Below, one piece after another: positions 16,541 to 25,240 of a stretch of DNA of 64,000 nt; position 1 is the first letter of the stretch, and every line of letters starts with the position of its first letter. Source of the DNA: Sphingomonas sp. LC-1. GTDB lineage: Bacteria; Pseudomonadota; Alphaproteobacteria; Sphingomonadales; Sphingomonadaceae. The stretch is from positions 62,001 through 126,000 of the forward strand of contig NZ_JANZXB010000004.1 in the NCBI RefSeq assembly GCF_025371035.1, in the 5' to 3' direction. The translations under genes were made by a program, and so were the position numbers. Below the pieces are notes generated by a model. That model was not told where the DNA came from, did no database searches, and saw only the letters and a list, made by a program, of their open reading frames with translations.

Positions 16541-17064
16541 CGCGCGGCCGCCACATCGCGGACGATCTCGTCCACCTGATCGGCTCGGATGTCACCGATA
16601 TATTGCCGCACGATCCGCCCTCGCCCGTCGATCAGGAACGTCTCCGGCACGCCGGAGGAACCGAGCGACAATTGCACCCGGCTGCGGGAATCGTCGCCGA
16701 TCGCGGCATAAGGATCGCCGTTGCGGCGCAGGAAGTCGGCGATGGCCGTGCTCCTGTCATGAATGGCGATGGCGTCGATCGCCACGCCCCTCGCCTTCAA
16801 GGCCATGAGTTGCGGCGCCTCGGCGATGCACGGGATGCACCAGCTGGCGAAGACGTTGAGCAGGCGCGGGCGTCCCTTGCCGAAGTCGCCGCTCGCCAGC
16901 CCCGGCTTGCCCGGCACCATCGGGTCGAGGCGAAATTCGGGCAACGGCTTGTCGACCAGCGTCGAGCGGACGGTCGTGTCCGATGGCCGCATCAGCCCGC
17001 TTGCCACCACGACGAACAGGATCGCGAACGCCGCCAGCGGCACCCAGATCAACCAGCGCTTCAT
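16537..17064 (-). CDS. ccmG: Thiol:disulfide interchange protein CcmG/DsbE
   Basis: A 175-residue membrane-anchored thioredoxin-like protein. It has an N-terminal anchor helix (MKRWLIWVPLAAFAILFVVV), then a thioredoxin fold with active site ASWCIPC (Cys76 and Cys79) and the downstream cis-Pro region GVPETFLID. It passes reducing power to CcmH and apocytochrome c. The start ATG overlaps the ccmF stop by 4 bp. The CIPC active site differs slightly from the common WCPTC/WCVPC forms, but the family assignment is secure. Confidence 0.95.
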   Translation of the reverse strand: MKRWLIWVPLAAFAILFVVVASGLMRPSDTTVRSTLVDKPLPEFRLDPMVPGKPGLASGDFGKGRPRLLNVFASWCIPCIAEAPQLMALKARGVAIDAIAIHDRSTAIADFLRRNGDPYAAIGDDSRSRVQLSLGSSGVPETFLIDGRGRIVRQYIGDIRADQVDEIVRDVAAAR

Positions 17065-18995
17065 CCCCACAGCGCCTCGCGCCGCCGCTGCTGCCAGCCT
17101 TTGAACCAGCGCCCGAACAGCGCCAGCGCCCCGCCCAGCGCGATCAGCGCGCCGCCCAGCCAGATCAGCGTCACGAACGGTTTCCACCACAGCCGCAACT
17201 GCCAGCGCCCGGTCGCCGCATCCTGCTGCCCCAACACGGTGTAAAGCTGGCCGTCCCAATGGGTCGCGATCGCGCTCTCGCTGGTCGAGGTGGGCGGATC
17301 GGTGAAGAAGCGCTGCTGCGGTCGGAGCATTTCGGCGGAGCCGTCGCGCGTCACGGTCAGCCGCGCCTCCAGCGCGGACCAGTTGGGTCCGATGTTCGGA
17401 TAGATGCGGTTCAGTTGCACCCGCCACGGCCCGACGATCGTCGCCTGCCCCGGATAGAGCGCGACCAGCCGCTCGGCGGTGAAAGCGGCATCGCACGCCA
17501 TACCGACCATGCTGACGCCCAGCCCGACATGCGCGACGACCATGCCCCAGATCGGCAGAGGCGTGCGCCGCCAGTTGCGCCGCGTGATCGGCAGCACGCT
17601 GGCGACGATCAGCCCGACGCCGAAGGACAAGCCCAGCAACGGCAACGCCCCCATCCCCCCGGTCAGCGTCAGGACCAGCGCGAAGGTCCCCGCCGCCGCG
17701 ACCAGGGGCCAGAGCATGCGGATCAGCACCGCCTCCGCCTGATCCTGCCGCCAGCGCAGGGCAGGCCCGACCGCCATGACGGCGACCAGCGCCAGCGCGA
17801 TCGGCCCGGCGGCGGCGTGAAAGAAGGGCGGCCCGACCGACAGCCGCACGCCGAACCCGGCCGCGACCAGCGGATAGAGCGTCCCGATCAGCACGATGCC
17901 CAGGATCACCGACAATAGCAGGTTGTTGACGACCAGCCCGCCTTCGCGGCTGACAAAGGCGAAGCTGCGCCCGGCGCGCACCTGCCCGATCCGCGCCCCG
18001 AACAGCGCCAGCGCGCCGCCGATATAAAGGCCCAGCAACCCCAGGATGAACGCCCCGCGCCGGGGATCGACGGCAAAGGCATGGACGCTGGTCAGGATGC
18101 CCGAGCGCACCAGGAAGGTGCCGATCATCGACATGGAGAAGGCGACCACCGCCAACATCACCGTCCAGGCCCGCAACCCGTCGCGCGCCGCCAGCACATT
18201 GACCGAGTGAAGGAGCGCGGTCGCCGCCAGCCACGGCATCAGCGAGGCATTCTCGACCGGGTCCCAGAACCACCAGCCGCCCCAGCCCAGTTCGTAATAG
18301 GCCCAATAGGACCCCGCCGTGATCCCGATGGTCAGGAGAACCCAGGCCCCCAGCACCCAGGGCCGCATGGCGCGGGCAAAGGCGGGGCCGACCTGTCCCG
18401 TAACCAGTGCGCCGACCGCAAAGGAAAAGGCCACCGACAGCCCGACATAGCCCGCGTAGAGCGTGGGCGGATGAAAGGCCAGACCGGGGTCCTGCAACAG
18501 CGGGTTGAGCCCCTGCCCCTCGACCGCCGCCGGGTTCAACCGCGCAAACGGGTTGGAGGCGAACAGCAGGAAGGCATAGAAGCCGAGCGCGATCGCCCCC
18601 TGCGCCGCCAGCGTTGCGACATGGGTCGCCCGGTCGAGCGTACGCTCCTTCCACGCGACAAGCGCCCCGCCCGCCCCCAGGATTGTCACCCAGAGCAGCA
18701 TCGAGCCTTCGTGATTGCCCCAGGCGCCCGCGAATTTGTAGATCCAGGGCTTGGCCGAATGGCTGTTCTCGGCGACCAGCTTGACCGACAGATCGGTGTT
18801 CAGGAACAGCGCGATCAGCGTCGCCATGGCGATGGCGACCAGCGCACCCTGCACGATGGCCACGGGGCCGATCGCCGCCATCGCCTGCTCGCCCGCCGCA
18901 TCCTTGCGCCGCAGACCCAGCACGCCCAACAACAATTGCAACCCCGCCAGCATCGCGGCGAACCAGAGCGCGGCAAGGCCCGCTTCGGCGATCAC
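17061..18995 (-). CDS. ccmF: Heme lyase subunit CcmF
   Basis: A 644-residue polytopic membrane protein of normal CcmF length. The tryptophan-rich heme-handling signature is present as GGWWFWDPVENASLMPWL, along with many transmembrane helices and a long periplasmic loop before the last helix. CcmF accepts heme from CcmE and ligates it to apocytochrome c together with CcmH and CcmI. It overlaps both ccmE and ccmG by 4 bp. Confidence 0.97.
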   Translation of the reverse strand: MIAEAGLAALWFAAMLAGLQLLLGVLGLRRKDAAGEQAMAAIGPVAIVQGALVAIAMATLIALFLNTDLSVKLVAENSHSAKPWIYKFAGAWGNHEGSMLLWVTILGAGGALVAWKERTLDRATHVATLAAQGAIALGFYAFLLFASNPFARLNPAAVEGQGLNPLLQDPGLAFHPPTLYAGYVGLSVAFSFAVGALVTGQVGPAFARAMRPWVLGAWVLLTIGITAGSYWAYYELGWGGWWFWDPVENASLMPWLAATALLHSVNVLAARDGLRAWTVMLAVVAFSMSMIGTFLVRSGILTSVHAFAVDPRRGAFILGLLGLYIGGALALFGARIGQVRAGRSFAFVSREGGLVVNNLLLSVILGIVLIGTLYPLVAAGFGVRLSVGPPFFHAAAGPIALALVAVMAVGPALRWRQDQAEAVLIRMLWPLVAAAGTFALVLTLTGGMGALPLLGLSFGVGLIVASVLPITRRNWRRTPLPIWGMVVAHVGLGVSMVGMACDAAFTAERLVALYPGQATIVGPWRVQLNRIYPNIGPNWSALEARLTVTRDGSAEMLRPQQRFFTDPPTSTSESAIATHWDGQLYTVLGQQDAATGRWQLRLWWKPFVTLIWLGGALIALGGALALFGRWFKGWQQRRREALWG

Positions 18996-19426
18996 GGCTC
19001 CAGGCTCCGGCTCTCGTGCATGTTGCCCGCCATTTCGGGGGGCATATATTTCTCGTCATGCTTGGCGAGGAGGTTGGTGGCGACGAAGCGGCCGTCGGGT
19101 TGGAACTGCCCCTCCGCCACCACGCCCGATTTCTCGCGGAACAGGTCGGGGGTGATCCCGGCAAAGGTCACGGGCGTCGTCGCCTTGCCATCGGTCACGA
19201 CGAAGCGCACCGTCACCCCATCGGGCGCGCGATGGACCGATCCCGCCTCCACCATCCCGCCCAGCCGCACCGCCTTGCCCAGCGGCAGGCCCTGCCTCTT
19301 TGCGTCGGAGGGGGTGTAGAAGAACGCGGCCTGATCCTTCATCGCCGACATGGCGAGCAGGACGGCCGCGACGATCGCGGCCAGCGCCAGCAGCGCCAGC
19401 GTGAGACGTTGGGATTTCGGCGTCAT
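18992..19426 (-). CDS. ccmE: Periplasmic heme chaperone CcmE
   Basis: A 144-residue protein with an N-terminal membrane anchor (about 8-27) and an OB-fold domain. The heme-binding site is the HDEKYMP motif, with His123 as the covalent heme ligand and Tyr127 as axial ligand. It carries heme from CcmC to CcmF. Overlaps of 4 bp with ccmD and ccmF show tight coupling. Confidence 0.96.
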   Translation of the reverse strand: MTPKSQRLTLALLALAAIVAAVLLAMSAMKDQAAFFYTPSDAKRQGLPLGKAVRLGGMVEAGSVHRAPDGVTVRFVVTDGKATTPVTFAGITPDLFREKSGVVAEGQFQPDGRFVATNLLAKHDEKYMPPEMAGNMHESRSLEP

Positions 19427-19527
19427 TTCTCGGCGCGCTTCATCGCCAGATAGCTGACCAGGGTCAGCGCGCCTGCGCCTCCCAGCATCACCACATAGGC
19501 CGCCACCACGAAACTCATCTGGGTCAT
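19423..19527 (-). CDS. ccmD: Heme exporter subunit CcmD
   Basis: A 34-residue single-helix membrane protein, sequence beginning MTQMSFVVAAYVVMLGGAGA and ending in the basic tail MKRAEK. Size, one N-terminal-out helix and the basic C-terminus are all typical of CcmD, which releases holo-CcmE from the CcmABC complex. It is placed exactly between ccmC and ccmE and overlaps both by 4 bp (ATGA), which strongly supports the call despite the short length. Confidence 0.9.
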   Translation of the reverse strand: MTQMSFVVAAYVVMLGGAGALTLVSYLAMKRAEK

Positions 19528-20249
19528 GCGCGCGCCATCCGCCGCATCCGCGCCTCGGCCTTGGCCTGCGCCAGCAGGGTGCGCATCCGCATCAACACGA
19601 TGGCCGCGAACAGAAAGGTGAAACCGGCCAGCGCGATGGGCAGCGGCCAGAGCAGCGACGTGTCGATACTGGAGCCGGTCAGCCCGATCGACTGGCCCTG
19701 ATGCAGCGTGTTCCACCACACCACCGAATAGCGGATGACCGGCAGCAACGCCGTTCCCGCCAGCCCGTAGAGCGCCGGTATCCGCCCGTCCCCACCGCGA
19801 TCCGCATCGGCGCGCGCCAATGCGATATAGCCCAGATAGACGAACAGCAGCAGCAACATCGAGGTCAGCCGCCCGTCCCATTGCCACCAAGTCCCCCAGG
19901 TCGGCCGCCCCCAGATCGAACCCGTCGCCAGGCACAGCCCCGCAAACACCGCCCCCGGCCAGGCGATGGCGCGCGCCGCGACCTGCGCCAGCGGATGCCG
20001 CCAGACCAGCAGCGACAGGCTGGCCACCGCGATCCCGCTCCATCCGCCCATGCCCAGCCAGGCGGCGGGGACATGGATATAAAGGATGCGCACCGTCTCC
20101 CCCTGAAGGTAATCGGGCGGCGTCCGGGTCAGCCCGGCCCATAGCGCCACCGCGATCAGCACCATGCCCAGCCCCAGAAAAATTCCGGTCAGCGGACGAG
20201 CGATCTTCAGAAAACGCGCAGGGTTGGCAAGGGCATGAAGGGTCGGCAC
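19524..20249 (-). CDS. ccmC: Heme transporter subunit CcmC
   Basis: A 241-residue protein with six predicted membrane helices. The tryptophan-rich heme motif is WGTWWQWDGRLTS, and the two flanking conserved histidines appear in YIHVPAAWLG and NTLHQG. It loads heme onto CcmE at the periplasmic face. The start is uncertain: I chose the GTG at 20249, which gives the normal CcmC N-terminus (residues LHALANPARFLK soon after), though no clear ribosome-binding site is seen; the frame remains open to 20348. It heads the ccm operon here; ccmA and ccmB are not adjacent. Confidence 0.9.
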   Translation of the reverse strand: MPTLHALANPARFLKIARPLTGIFLGLGMVLIAVALWAGLTRTPPDYLQGETVRILYIHVPAAWLGMGGWSGIAVASLSLLVWRHPLAQVAARAIAWPGAVFAGLCLATGSIWGRPTWGTWWQWDGRLTSMLLLLFVYLGYIALARADADRGGDGRIPALYGLAGTALLPVIRYSVVWWNTLHQGQSIGLTGSSIDTSLLWPLPIALAGFTFLFAAIVLMRMRTLLAQAKAEARMRRMARA

Positions 20250-20369
20250 GATGGGCGGACTGTAAGCGGCTTTTTCCGACCCGTCATCCGTTTGCGCACA
20301 AGATTCTTGGACATGCGCAACCCGGCGCCATGCGGCTGGTTTACCCAATCGACAAAGGCCTTCAAAGCC

Positions 20370-20405
20370 GCTCCGTCATCCCGGCAAAGGCCGGGGTCTT
20401 CCGGG
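20370..20405. repeat. CGTCATCCCGGC-type intergenic repeat
   Basis: The segment CGTCATCCCGGCAAAGGCCG and the following GGGTCTTCCGGGACAG contain an inverted core (CCGGCAAAGGCCGG). This resembles a widespread intergenic palindromic element of sphingomonads and related bacteria. It is one of the few recognisable things in the 227-bp ccmC/TonB-receptor spacer; no riboswitch was recognised there. Confidence 0.55.
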
Positions 20406-20476
20406 ACAGATCCAATATGCCGGGAAAGGCCGCAGCCTGCGTTGCGGCGGCGAATGACAATCAGGGGGATTTCACG

Positions 20477-22576
20477 ATGACGACCGCCAAGTTTCGGCCC
20501 ATGCGGCTTTTCTCCACGCGCCTTTCCTTATGCCTGGCCCTTGGCACCGCCCCCTCCGCCGTCCTGGCCCAGACGCTGCCGGAAACGGGATCGACCATCA
20601 CCGTCACCGGCCGGGGCCTGGCCGACCAGCCTGGCGACCGCGCGCTGGACGTCGTGACGATCGACCGCGACCGGATCACGCAGAACGCGTCGCAGCGACT
20701 GGAGAATGTCCTCGCCGATGTCGCCGGGCTCCAGCAGTTCCGGCGTTCCGACAGCCGCTCCGCGCATCCGACCTCGCAGGGCATCACGCTGCGCGGCCTG
20801 GGGGGCAATGCGTCGAGCCGGGCGCTGCTGGTACTGGACGGCGTGCCGCAGGCCGATCCGTTCGGTGGCTGGGTGGTGTTCCCCGCCTATGCTACCGGGC
20901 GGCTAGGCCGCATCCGGGTGACGCGCGGCGGCGGCTCCGGCTTCTGGGGCCCCGGCGCGCTGGCGGGCACGATCGAGATGGACAGCGCCACGCCCGATCA
21001 ACTCGCCCCGCTTGATCTGGCGCTGTCCTATGGCAGTCGCGATTCGGTCGATGCGCAGGGTTCCGCCTCGTTGGTCCGCGACGGCGGCTTTCTGACCGTT
21101 TCCGGCGCCTATGCACGCGGCGATGGCTTCACCCCCATCGTCGAGGGGCAGCGGGGGCCGGTCGACCGTCCCGCGCCCTATGAGCAATATTCGGGCGCGG
21201 CGCGCGGGGTTGTCGGAATTACACCCTCGACCGAGTTGCAGATGACGCTCGCCGCCTTTCACGATGCGCGCGACCGGGGCACCGACTTTACCGACAATCG
21301 CTCGGACGGGGCGGATGCCAGCATCCGGCTGGTCGGTCGCGGCGCCTGGAGCTGGTCGGCGCTCGGCTATGTCCAGACGCGGCAATTCGCCTCGCGCTAT
21401 GCCAGCGTGAATTCCACGCGGACCGCGGCGACGCTGACGCTCGACCAATATAATGTCCCCGCCACCGGGCTCGGCGCACGGGTGGAGGTTTCGCCCCCGT
21501 TGGGTGAGGCCGTAAAATTGCGGCTGGGCGGCGACATTCGCGATACCAGCGGAGGGACGCAGGAGCTTTACACCTATGTCGCGGGCCTCCCCACCCGGCG
21601 GCGCGAGGCGGGCGGTGCGACGCGGACCATGGGGCTGTTCGCCGATGGCAGCGTCGAGGCGGGCGCGCTGACCCTCACCGCCGCCGCACGGGTGGACGAT
21701 TGGCGTATCCGCAACGGGCGGCTGGACGAGAATGCGCTGGCGACCGGAGCGGTGCTGACCGACAGTGATTTTCCCGACCGTTCGGGGCAGGAGTTCACCG
21801 GGCGGCTGGGCGTGGCGCTGCGGCCGGTTGAGCCCGTGACGCTGCGCGCGGCGGCCTATCGCGGCTGGCGCCTGCCGACGCTCAACGAACTCTACCGGCC
21901 GTTCCGGGCGGGTGCCGACGCCACCGCCGCCAATGCCGCGCTGAACCCCGAGCATGTCGAGGGTATCGAGGGTGGGTTCGACCTGACCCCAGTCGCGGGC
22001 GTGCGCCTGTCGGCAACCTATTTCCTCAACCGGCTGACCGATGCGATCGCCAATGTGACGATGGGGCGCGGGCCGGGGACGTTTCCAGGCGTCGGCTTCG
22101 TCGCGGCGAACGGGGTGTACCGGATGCGGCAGAATCTCGATGCGATCCGGTCGCAAGGGTTCGAGCTGGAGGCCAATGCCCAAGCGGGGCCGGTCAGCGC
22201 CCGTGCCTCCTGGTCGCATGTCGATGCCAGGGTCGAGGCATCGGGGCTTGCCGCGCCGCTGGATGGGCTGCGTCCGGCACAGACTCCGCGCGACCAGCTC
22301 TCGGCGACGCTCGCGGTCGCGCATCGCGGCGCGGCGCTCAGCGGGACGGTGCGGCATGTCGGGCGCCAGTTCGAGGACGACCAGAATGTCCGGTCGCTGG
22401 CCCCCGCGACGACGCTGGACGCCTATGCGGCGGTACCGGTCACGCGCGGCTGGCTGATCGAGGCGCGGGCGGAAAACCTGGCCGATGCGCGGGTCGAGGC
22501 GGCGTATAGCGGCGCGGGGCTGATCGAGCGGGCGACGCCGCGCACCTTGTGGATCGGGGTGCGGACGCGGTTGTAA
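20477..22576 (+). CDS. TonB-dependent outer-membrane receptor
   Basis: A 699-residue protein with a signal peptide (cleavage near APSAVLAQ), an N-terminal plug domain (VVTIDRDRI... LENVLADVAGLQQF... ITLRGLGGNASSRALLVLDG) and a 22-strand barrel region ending in the typical aromatic terminus (TLWIGVRTRL). AGGGGG precedes the ATG. Such receptors import large or scarce ligands (siderophores, cobalamin, metals, glycans) using TonB energy. I find no riboswitch or metal-box motif upstream that would indicate the ligand. It stands alone, and its 3' end abuts repeat locus C. Confidence 0.92.
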   Translation: MTTAKFRPMRLFSTRLSLCLALGTAPSAVLAQTLPETGSTITVTGRGLADQPGDRALDVVTIDRDRITQNASQRLENVLADVAGLQQFRRSDSRSAHPTSQGITLRGLGGNASSRALLVLDGVPQADPFGGWVVFPAYATGRLGRIRVTRGGGSGFWGPGALAGTIEMDSATPDQLAPLDLALSYGSRDSVDAQGSASLVRDGGFLTVSGAYARGDGFTPIVEGQRGPVDRPAPYEQYSGAARGVVGITPSTELQMTLAAFHDARDRGTDFTDNRSDGADASIRLVGRGAWSWSALGYVQTRQFASRYASVNSTRTAATLTLDQYNVPATGLGARVEVSPPLGEAVKLRLGGDIRDTSGGTQELYTYVAGLPTRRREAGGATRTMGLFADGSVEAGALTLTAAARVDDWRIRNGRLDENALATGAVLTDSDFPDRSGQEFTGRLGVALRPVEPVTLRAAAYRGWRLPTLNELYRPFRAGADATAANAALNPEHVEGIEGGFDLTPVAGVRLSATYFLNRLTDAIANVTMGRGPGTFPGVGFVAANGVYRMRQNLDAIRSQGFELEANAQAGPVSARASWSHVDARVEASGLAAPLDGLRPAQTPRDQLSATLAVAHRGAALSGTVRHVGRQFEDDQNVRSLAPATTLDAYAAVPVTRGWLIEARAENLADARVEAAYSGAGLIERATPRTLWIGVRTRL

Positions 22577-22584
22577 TCTCTTGG

Positions 22585-22652
22585 CCTTCGACTTCGCTCA
22601 GGCTGAACGAAGGGTGGTACTGAACCCCGTTCGCCCTGAGCGAAGTCGAAGG
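22585..22652. repeat. Intergenic inverted repeat pair (locus C), shared 3' hairpin
   Basis: Near-identical inverted copies at 22585-22609 and 22628-22652, separated by 18 bp, form the best hairpin of the four repeat loci. It lies between the convergent 3' ends of the TonB receptor and MaoC genes and could act as a bidirectional terminator or 3' stabiliser. Confidence 0.85.
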
Positions 22653-22662
22653 GCCTTCGCCC

Positions 22663-23112
22663 CTATCCCCGCTTCTTCACCAGCGCCGTCCGCAGGCACC
22701 GGCACACCACCTCGTCGCGCTGGTTCCGCGCCTCGTGCCGGAACGTCACCAGCCCCGCGCCCGGTCGCGACTTGCTCTCCCGAAGCGCCGTCACCTCGCT
22801 CGTCGCGTGCAGCGTGTCGCCCAGGAAGACCGGCGCGGGCATGACCAGTTCGTCATAGCCGAGATTGGCGACCAGCGTCCCCAGCGTCGTCTCCCCCACC
22901 GACAGCCCGACCATCAGCGAAAAGGTGAAGGTGCCGTTGACGAGGATCTGCCCGAACTCGCTGGCCCGTGCGGCTTCCGCATCGATGTGCAGCGGTTGCG
23001 GATTGTGCGTCATGGTCGAGAAGAGGAGATTGTCCGTCTCGGTCACGGTGCGGCGGATCGGATGGTCGATCCGGTCGCCGATGGTCCAGTCCTCGAAGAA
23101 GCGTCCGCTCAT
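22663..23112 (-). CDS. MaoC family (hotdog-fold) acyl-CoA dehydratase
   Basis: A 149-residue single-domain MaoC protein. The motif [20 protein letters not shown], with its Asn and His in the hydratase-2 region, and the following [10 protein letters not shown] are characteristic. These enzymes hydrate enoyl-CoA esters. It overlaps the biotin carboxylase gene upstream by 4 bp, so it belongs to the leucine/isovalerate operon, where it may supply the methylglutaconyl-CoA hydratase step normally done by crotonase-type LiuC (inference), or act on a related short branched enoyl-CoA. Confidence 0.88.
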   Translation of the reverse strand: MSGRFFEDWTIGDRIDHPIRRTVTETDNLLFSTMTHNPQPLHIDAEAARASEFGQILVNGTFTFSLMVGLSVGETTLGTLVANLGYDELVMPAPVFLGDTLHATSEVTALRESKSRPGAGLVTFRHEARNQRDEVVCRCLRTALVKKRG

Positions 23113-24962
23113 GCCGCATCCTCCGCGACGATGCGGACCAGCGCAATGCCCTCCGCCACCTGCCCGCCGGTCTGGGCCTTCAGGTCGGTGACGATGCCGT
23201 CGAAGGGCGCGGTCAGGACATGCTCCATCTTCATCGCCTCCAGCGTGACGAGCGGCTGGCCCACGCTGACCGTCTGTCCCTCGGTCACCGCGACCGCGAT
23301 GATCCGGCCGGGCATGGGCGACAGGATCGCGCCATCCCCCGCCCCGCCCGCCGCCAGCCCATCGGCGCGCCAGCGGGTGAAGGACCAGCTTTGCCCGCCC
23401 TCCGAGATCAGCACCTGATCGGTCGGTGCCGGGGGCACATCGCCCGCCTCGCTGAAATCGACGGTGATCGGCCGCCCGTCGAGCAGGAAGCGCGCGCTCC
23501 GCCTCGGCGCCGCATTGAGGCGGAAGCCGGTCAGTTCGTCCTGCCCGATCAGCGCGGCGGCGGCTTCGGCCAGCGCTTCCTCGGACGGCTCGGGCGGCGG
23601 CATCAGCGCCTCGCCCTCGCGCGCGATCAGGCCGGTATCGACCCGGCCGCGCGCGAAATCGACATGGTCGAGCGTCTGGACCAGAAAGCCCGCATTGGTG
23701 CGCACCGGCCAGATCACCGCCTCGTCCAGCGCATCGGCCAGCGCCTCGCGCGCCTCCTCGCGGGTGTCGCCATGCGCGATGACCTTGGCGATCATCGGGT
23801 CGTACCAGGGGGTAATCTCCGCACCTTCCTCGACCCCGGTGTCGATGCGGATCGCCGGGTCGTCGCCCAGGTCGAACACCTCGAGCGTGCCGATCGCGGG
23901 CAGGAACCCCTTGGCCGGGTCCTCGGCATAGAGCCGGGCCTCGATGGCATGACCCTGGATGGAGAGATCGCCCTGCGTCATCGGCAAGGACTCCCCCGCC
24001 GCGACGCGGAGTTGCCATTCGACCAGATCGACGCCGGTGATCGCCTCGGTGACGGGATGCTCGACCTGGAGGCGGGTGTTCATCTCCATGAACCACACCC
24101 GATCGGCGCGCAGCCCTTCGGAGGCGTCGGCGATGAACTCGATCGTGCCCGCCCCGACATAATCCACCGCCTGCGCGGCGCGGACCGCAGCGGCGCAGAC
24201 CGCTTGCCGGGTGGCATCGTCCATGCCGGGTGCGGGGGCTTCCTCGATGACCTTCTGGTGGCGGCGTTGCAGCGAACAGTCGCGCTCGAACAGATGGACG
24301 ACCTGCCCGTGGCGGTCGCCGAAGACCTGCACCTCGATATGGCGCGGCGAGAGGATATATTTCTCGATCAGCACCCGGTCGTCGCCGAACGACGATGCCG
24401 CCTCGCGACGGCAGGAGGCCAGCGCCTCGGCAAAACCGGCGGGGTCGTCGACCCGGCGCATCCCCTTGCCGCCGCCGCCCGCCACCGCCTTGATGAGCAC
24501 CGGATAGCCGATCGCGTCGGCCTCGGCGGCGAGGCGGTCGGGGTTCTGGTCCTCCCCCAGATAGCCGGGGGTGACTGGCACCCCTGCAGCGATCATCCGC
24601 GCCTTGGCGGCGTCCTTCAGACCCATGGCGCGGATGCTGTCGGGATCGGGGCCGACCCAGACCAGGCCGGCGGCGATCACCTTCTCGGCAAACTCGGCAT
24701 TTTCGGACAGGAAGCCGTAGCCGGGATGGATCGCCTCCGCCCCGCTCTCGCGCGCGGCGGCGAAGATGCGGTCGGCGTCCAGATAGCTTTCGCGCGCCGG
24801 GGCGGGGCCGATGGCGACGGCTTCATCGGCGAGCCGGACGTGGAGCGCCCGCGCATCCGCTTCGGAGTAAACCGCGATGGTGCGCAGACCCATGTCGCGC
24901 GCCGTGCGGATGATGCGGCAAGCGATCTCGCCGCGATTGGCGATGAGGAGGCTGTTCATCAT
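23109..24962 (-). CDS. liuD: Methylcrotonyl-CoA carboxylase biotin-containing alpha subunit
   Basis: A 617-residue protein: biotin carboxylase domain (1-450; [20 protein letters not shown] at the start, ATP-grasp region with [12 protein letters not shown], and [20 protein letters not shown]) and C-terminal biotinyl domain with EAMKMEHV, whose Lys at about 578 is biotinylated. Domain order and length match the alpha subunit of 3-methylcrotonyl-CoA carboxylase. Acetyl-CoA or propionyl-CoA carboxylases are excluded mainly by context: the operon also has isovaleryl-CoA dehydrogenase and an MCC-type beta subunit. The start ATG overlaps the stop of the barstar-like gene by one base. Confidence 0.93.
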   Translation of the reverse strand: MMNSLLIANRGEIACRIIRTARDMGLRTIAVYSEADARALHVRLADEAVAIGPAPARESYLDADRIFAAARESGAEAIHPGYGFLSENAEFAEKVIAAGLVWVGPDPDSIRAMGLKDAAKARMIAAGVPVTPGYLGEDQNPDRLAAEADAIGYPVLIKAVAGGGGKGMRRVDDPAGFAEALASCRREAASSFGDDRVLIEKYILSPRHIEVQVFGDRHGQVVHLFERDCSLQRRHQKVIEEAPAPGMDDATRQAVCAAAVRAAQAVDYVGAGTIEFIADASEGLRADRVWFMEMNTRLQVEHPVTEAITGVDLVEWQLRVAAGESLPMTQGDLSIQGHAIEARLYAEDPAKGFLPAIGTLEVFDLGDDPAIRIDTGVEEGAEITPWYDPMIAKVIAHGDTREEAREALADALDEAVIWPVRTNAGFLVQTLDHVDFARGRVDTGLIAREGEALMPPPEPSEEALAEAAAALIGQDELTGFRLNAAPRRSARFLLDGRPITVDFSEAGDVPPAPTDQVLISEGGQSWSFTRWRADGLAAGGAGDGAILSPMPGRIIAVAVTEGQTVSVGQPLVTLEAMKMEHVLTAPFDGIVTDLKAQTGGQVAEGIALVRIVAEDAA

Positions 24963-25240
24963 CAGGATTCCAGCTTGAACATGATGGCACCCGGGCGTTC
25001 GGCGATGGCGTCGAAGATCACGGTCAGGATGCGATCGAAACGCTCACCGATCACCTTTCGCGCCGCGGCGGCGTTGGTGATAGACAAGCTGATCGGCGGA
25101 TCGACGACCGCGACCAGCAGGTCGAACAGCGCGTCCAGGTTGCCGCCATACCATGTGACGCCCGATGCCTCGCGGATGCGGGCGTGGAAATCGGCCTCGT
25201 CCACCAGGGTCGCGCCGTCGATGGTCAGGTCCATCGGCAT
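24962..25240 (-). CDS. Barstar-like protein (ribonuclease inhibitor family)
   Basis: A 92-residue protein. The segment WYGGNLDALFDLLV (30-43) aligns with the barnase-binding helix and loop of barstar, including the equivalents of Asp35 and Asp39 (Asp36, Asp40); the critical Tyr29 position is Trp30. It is embedded in the leucine operon: its ATG overlaps the liuB stop, and its stop overlaps the liuD start, each by one base (TGATG), so it is co-translated with carboxylase subunits. No barnase-type nuclease is nearby. It may be an inhibitor of a remote RNase, or a protein that has taken a role in carboxylase assembly or expression; both are inference. Confidence 0.82.
   Translation of the reverse strand: MPMDLTIDGATLVDEADFHARIREASGVTWYGGNLDALFDLLVAVVDPPISLSITNAAAARKVIGERFDRILTVIFDAIAERPGAIMFKLES

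Noticed and set aside
20349-20476. Cobalamin riboswitch before the TonB-dependent receptor
   Set aside because: The spacer lacks the B12-box and the conserved GCCACTG core; what is visible is a CGTCATCCCGGC-type repeat and an ordinary ribosome-binding site.
24962-25240. Toxin-antitoxin system
   Set aside because: Only a barstar-like protein is present; there is no barnase-like or other small toxin gene beside it, and it is embedded in a catabolic operon.
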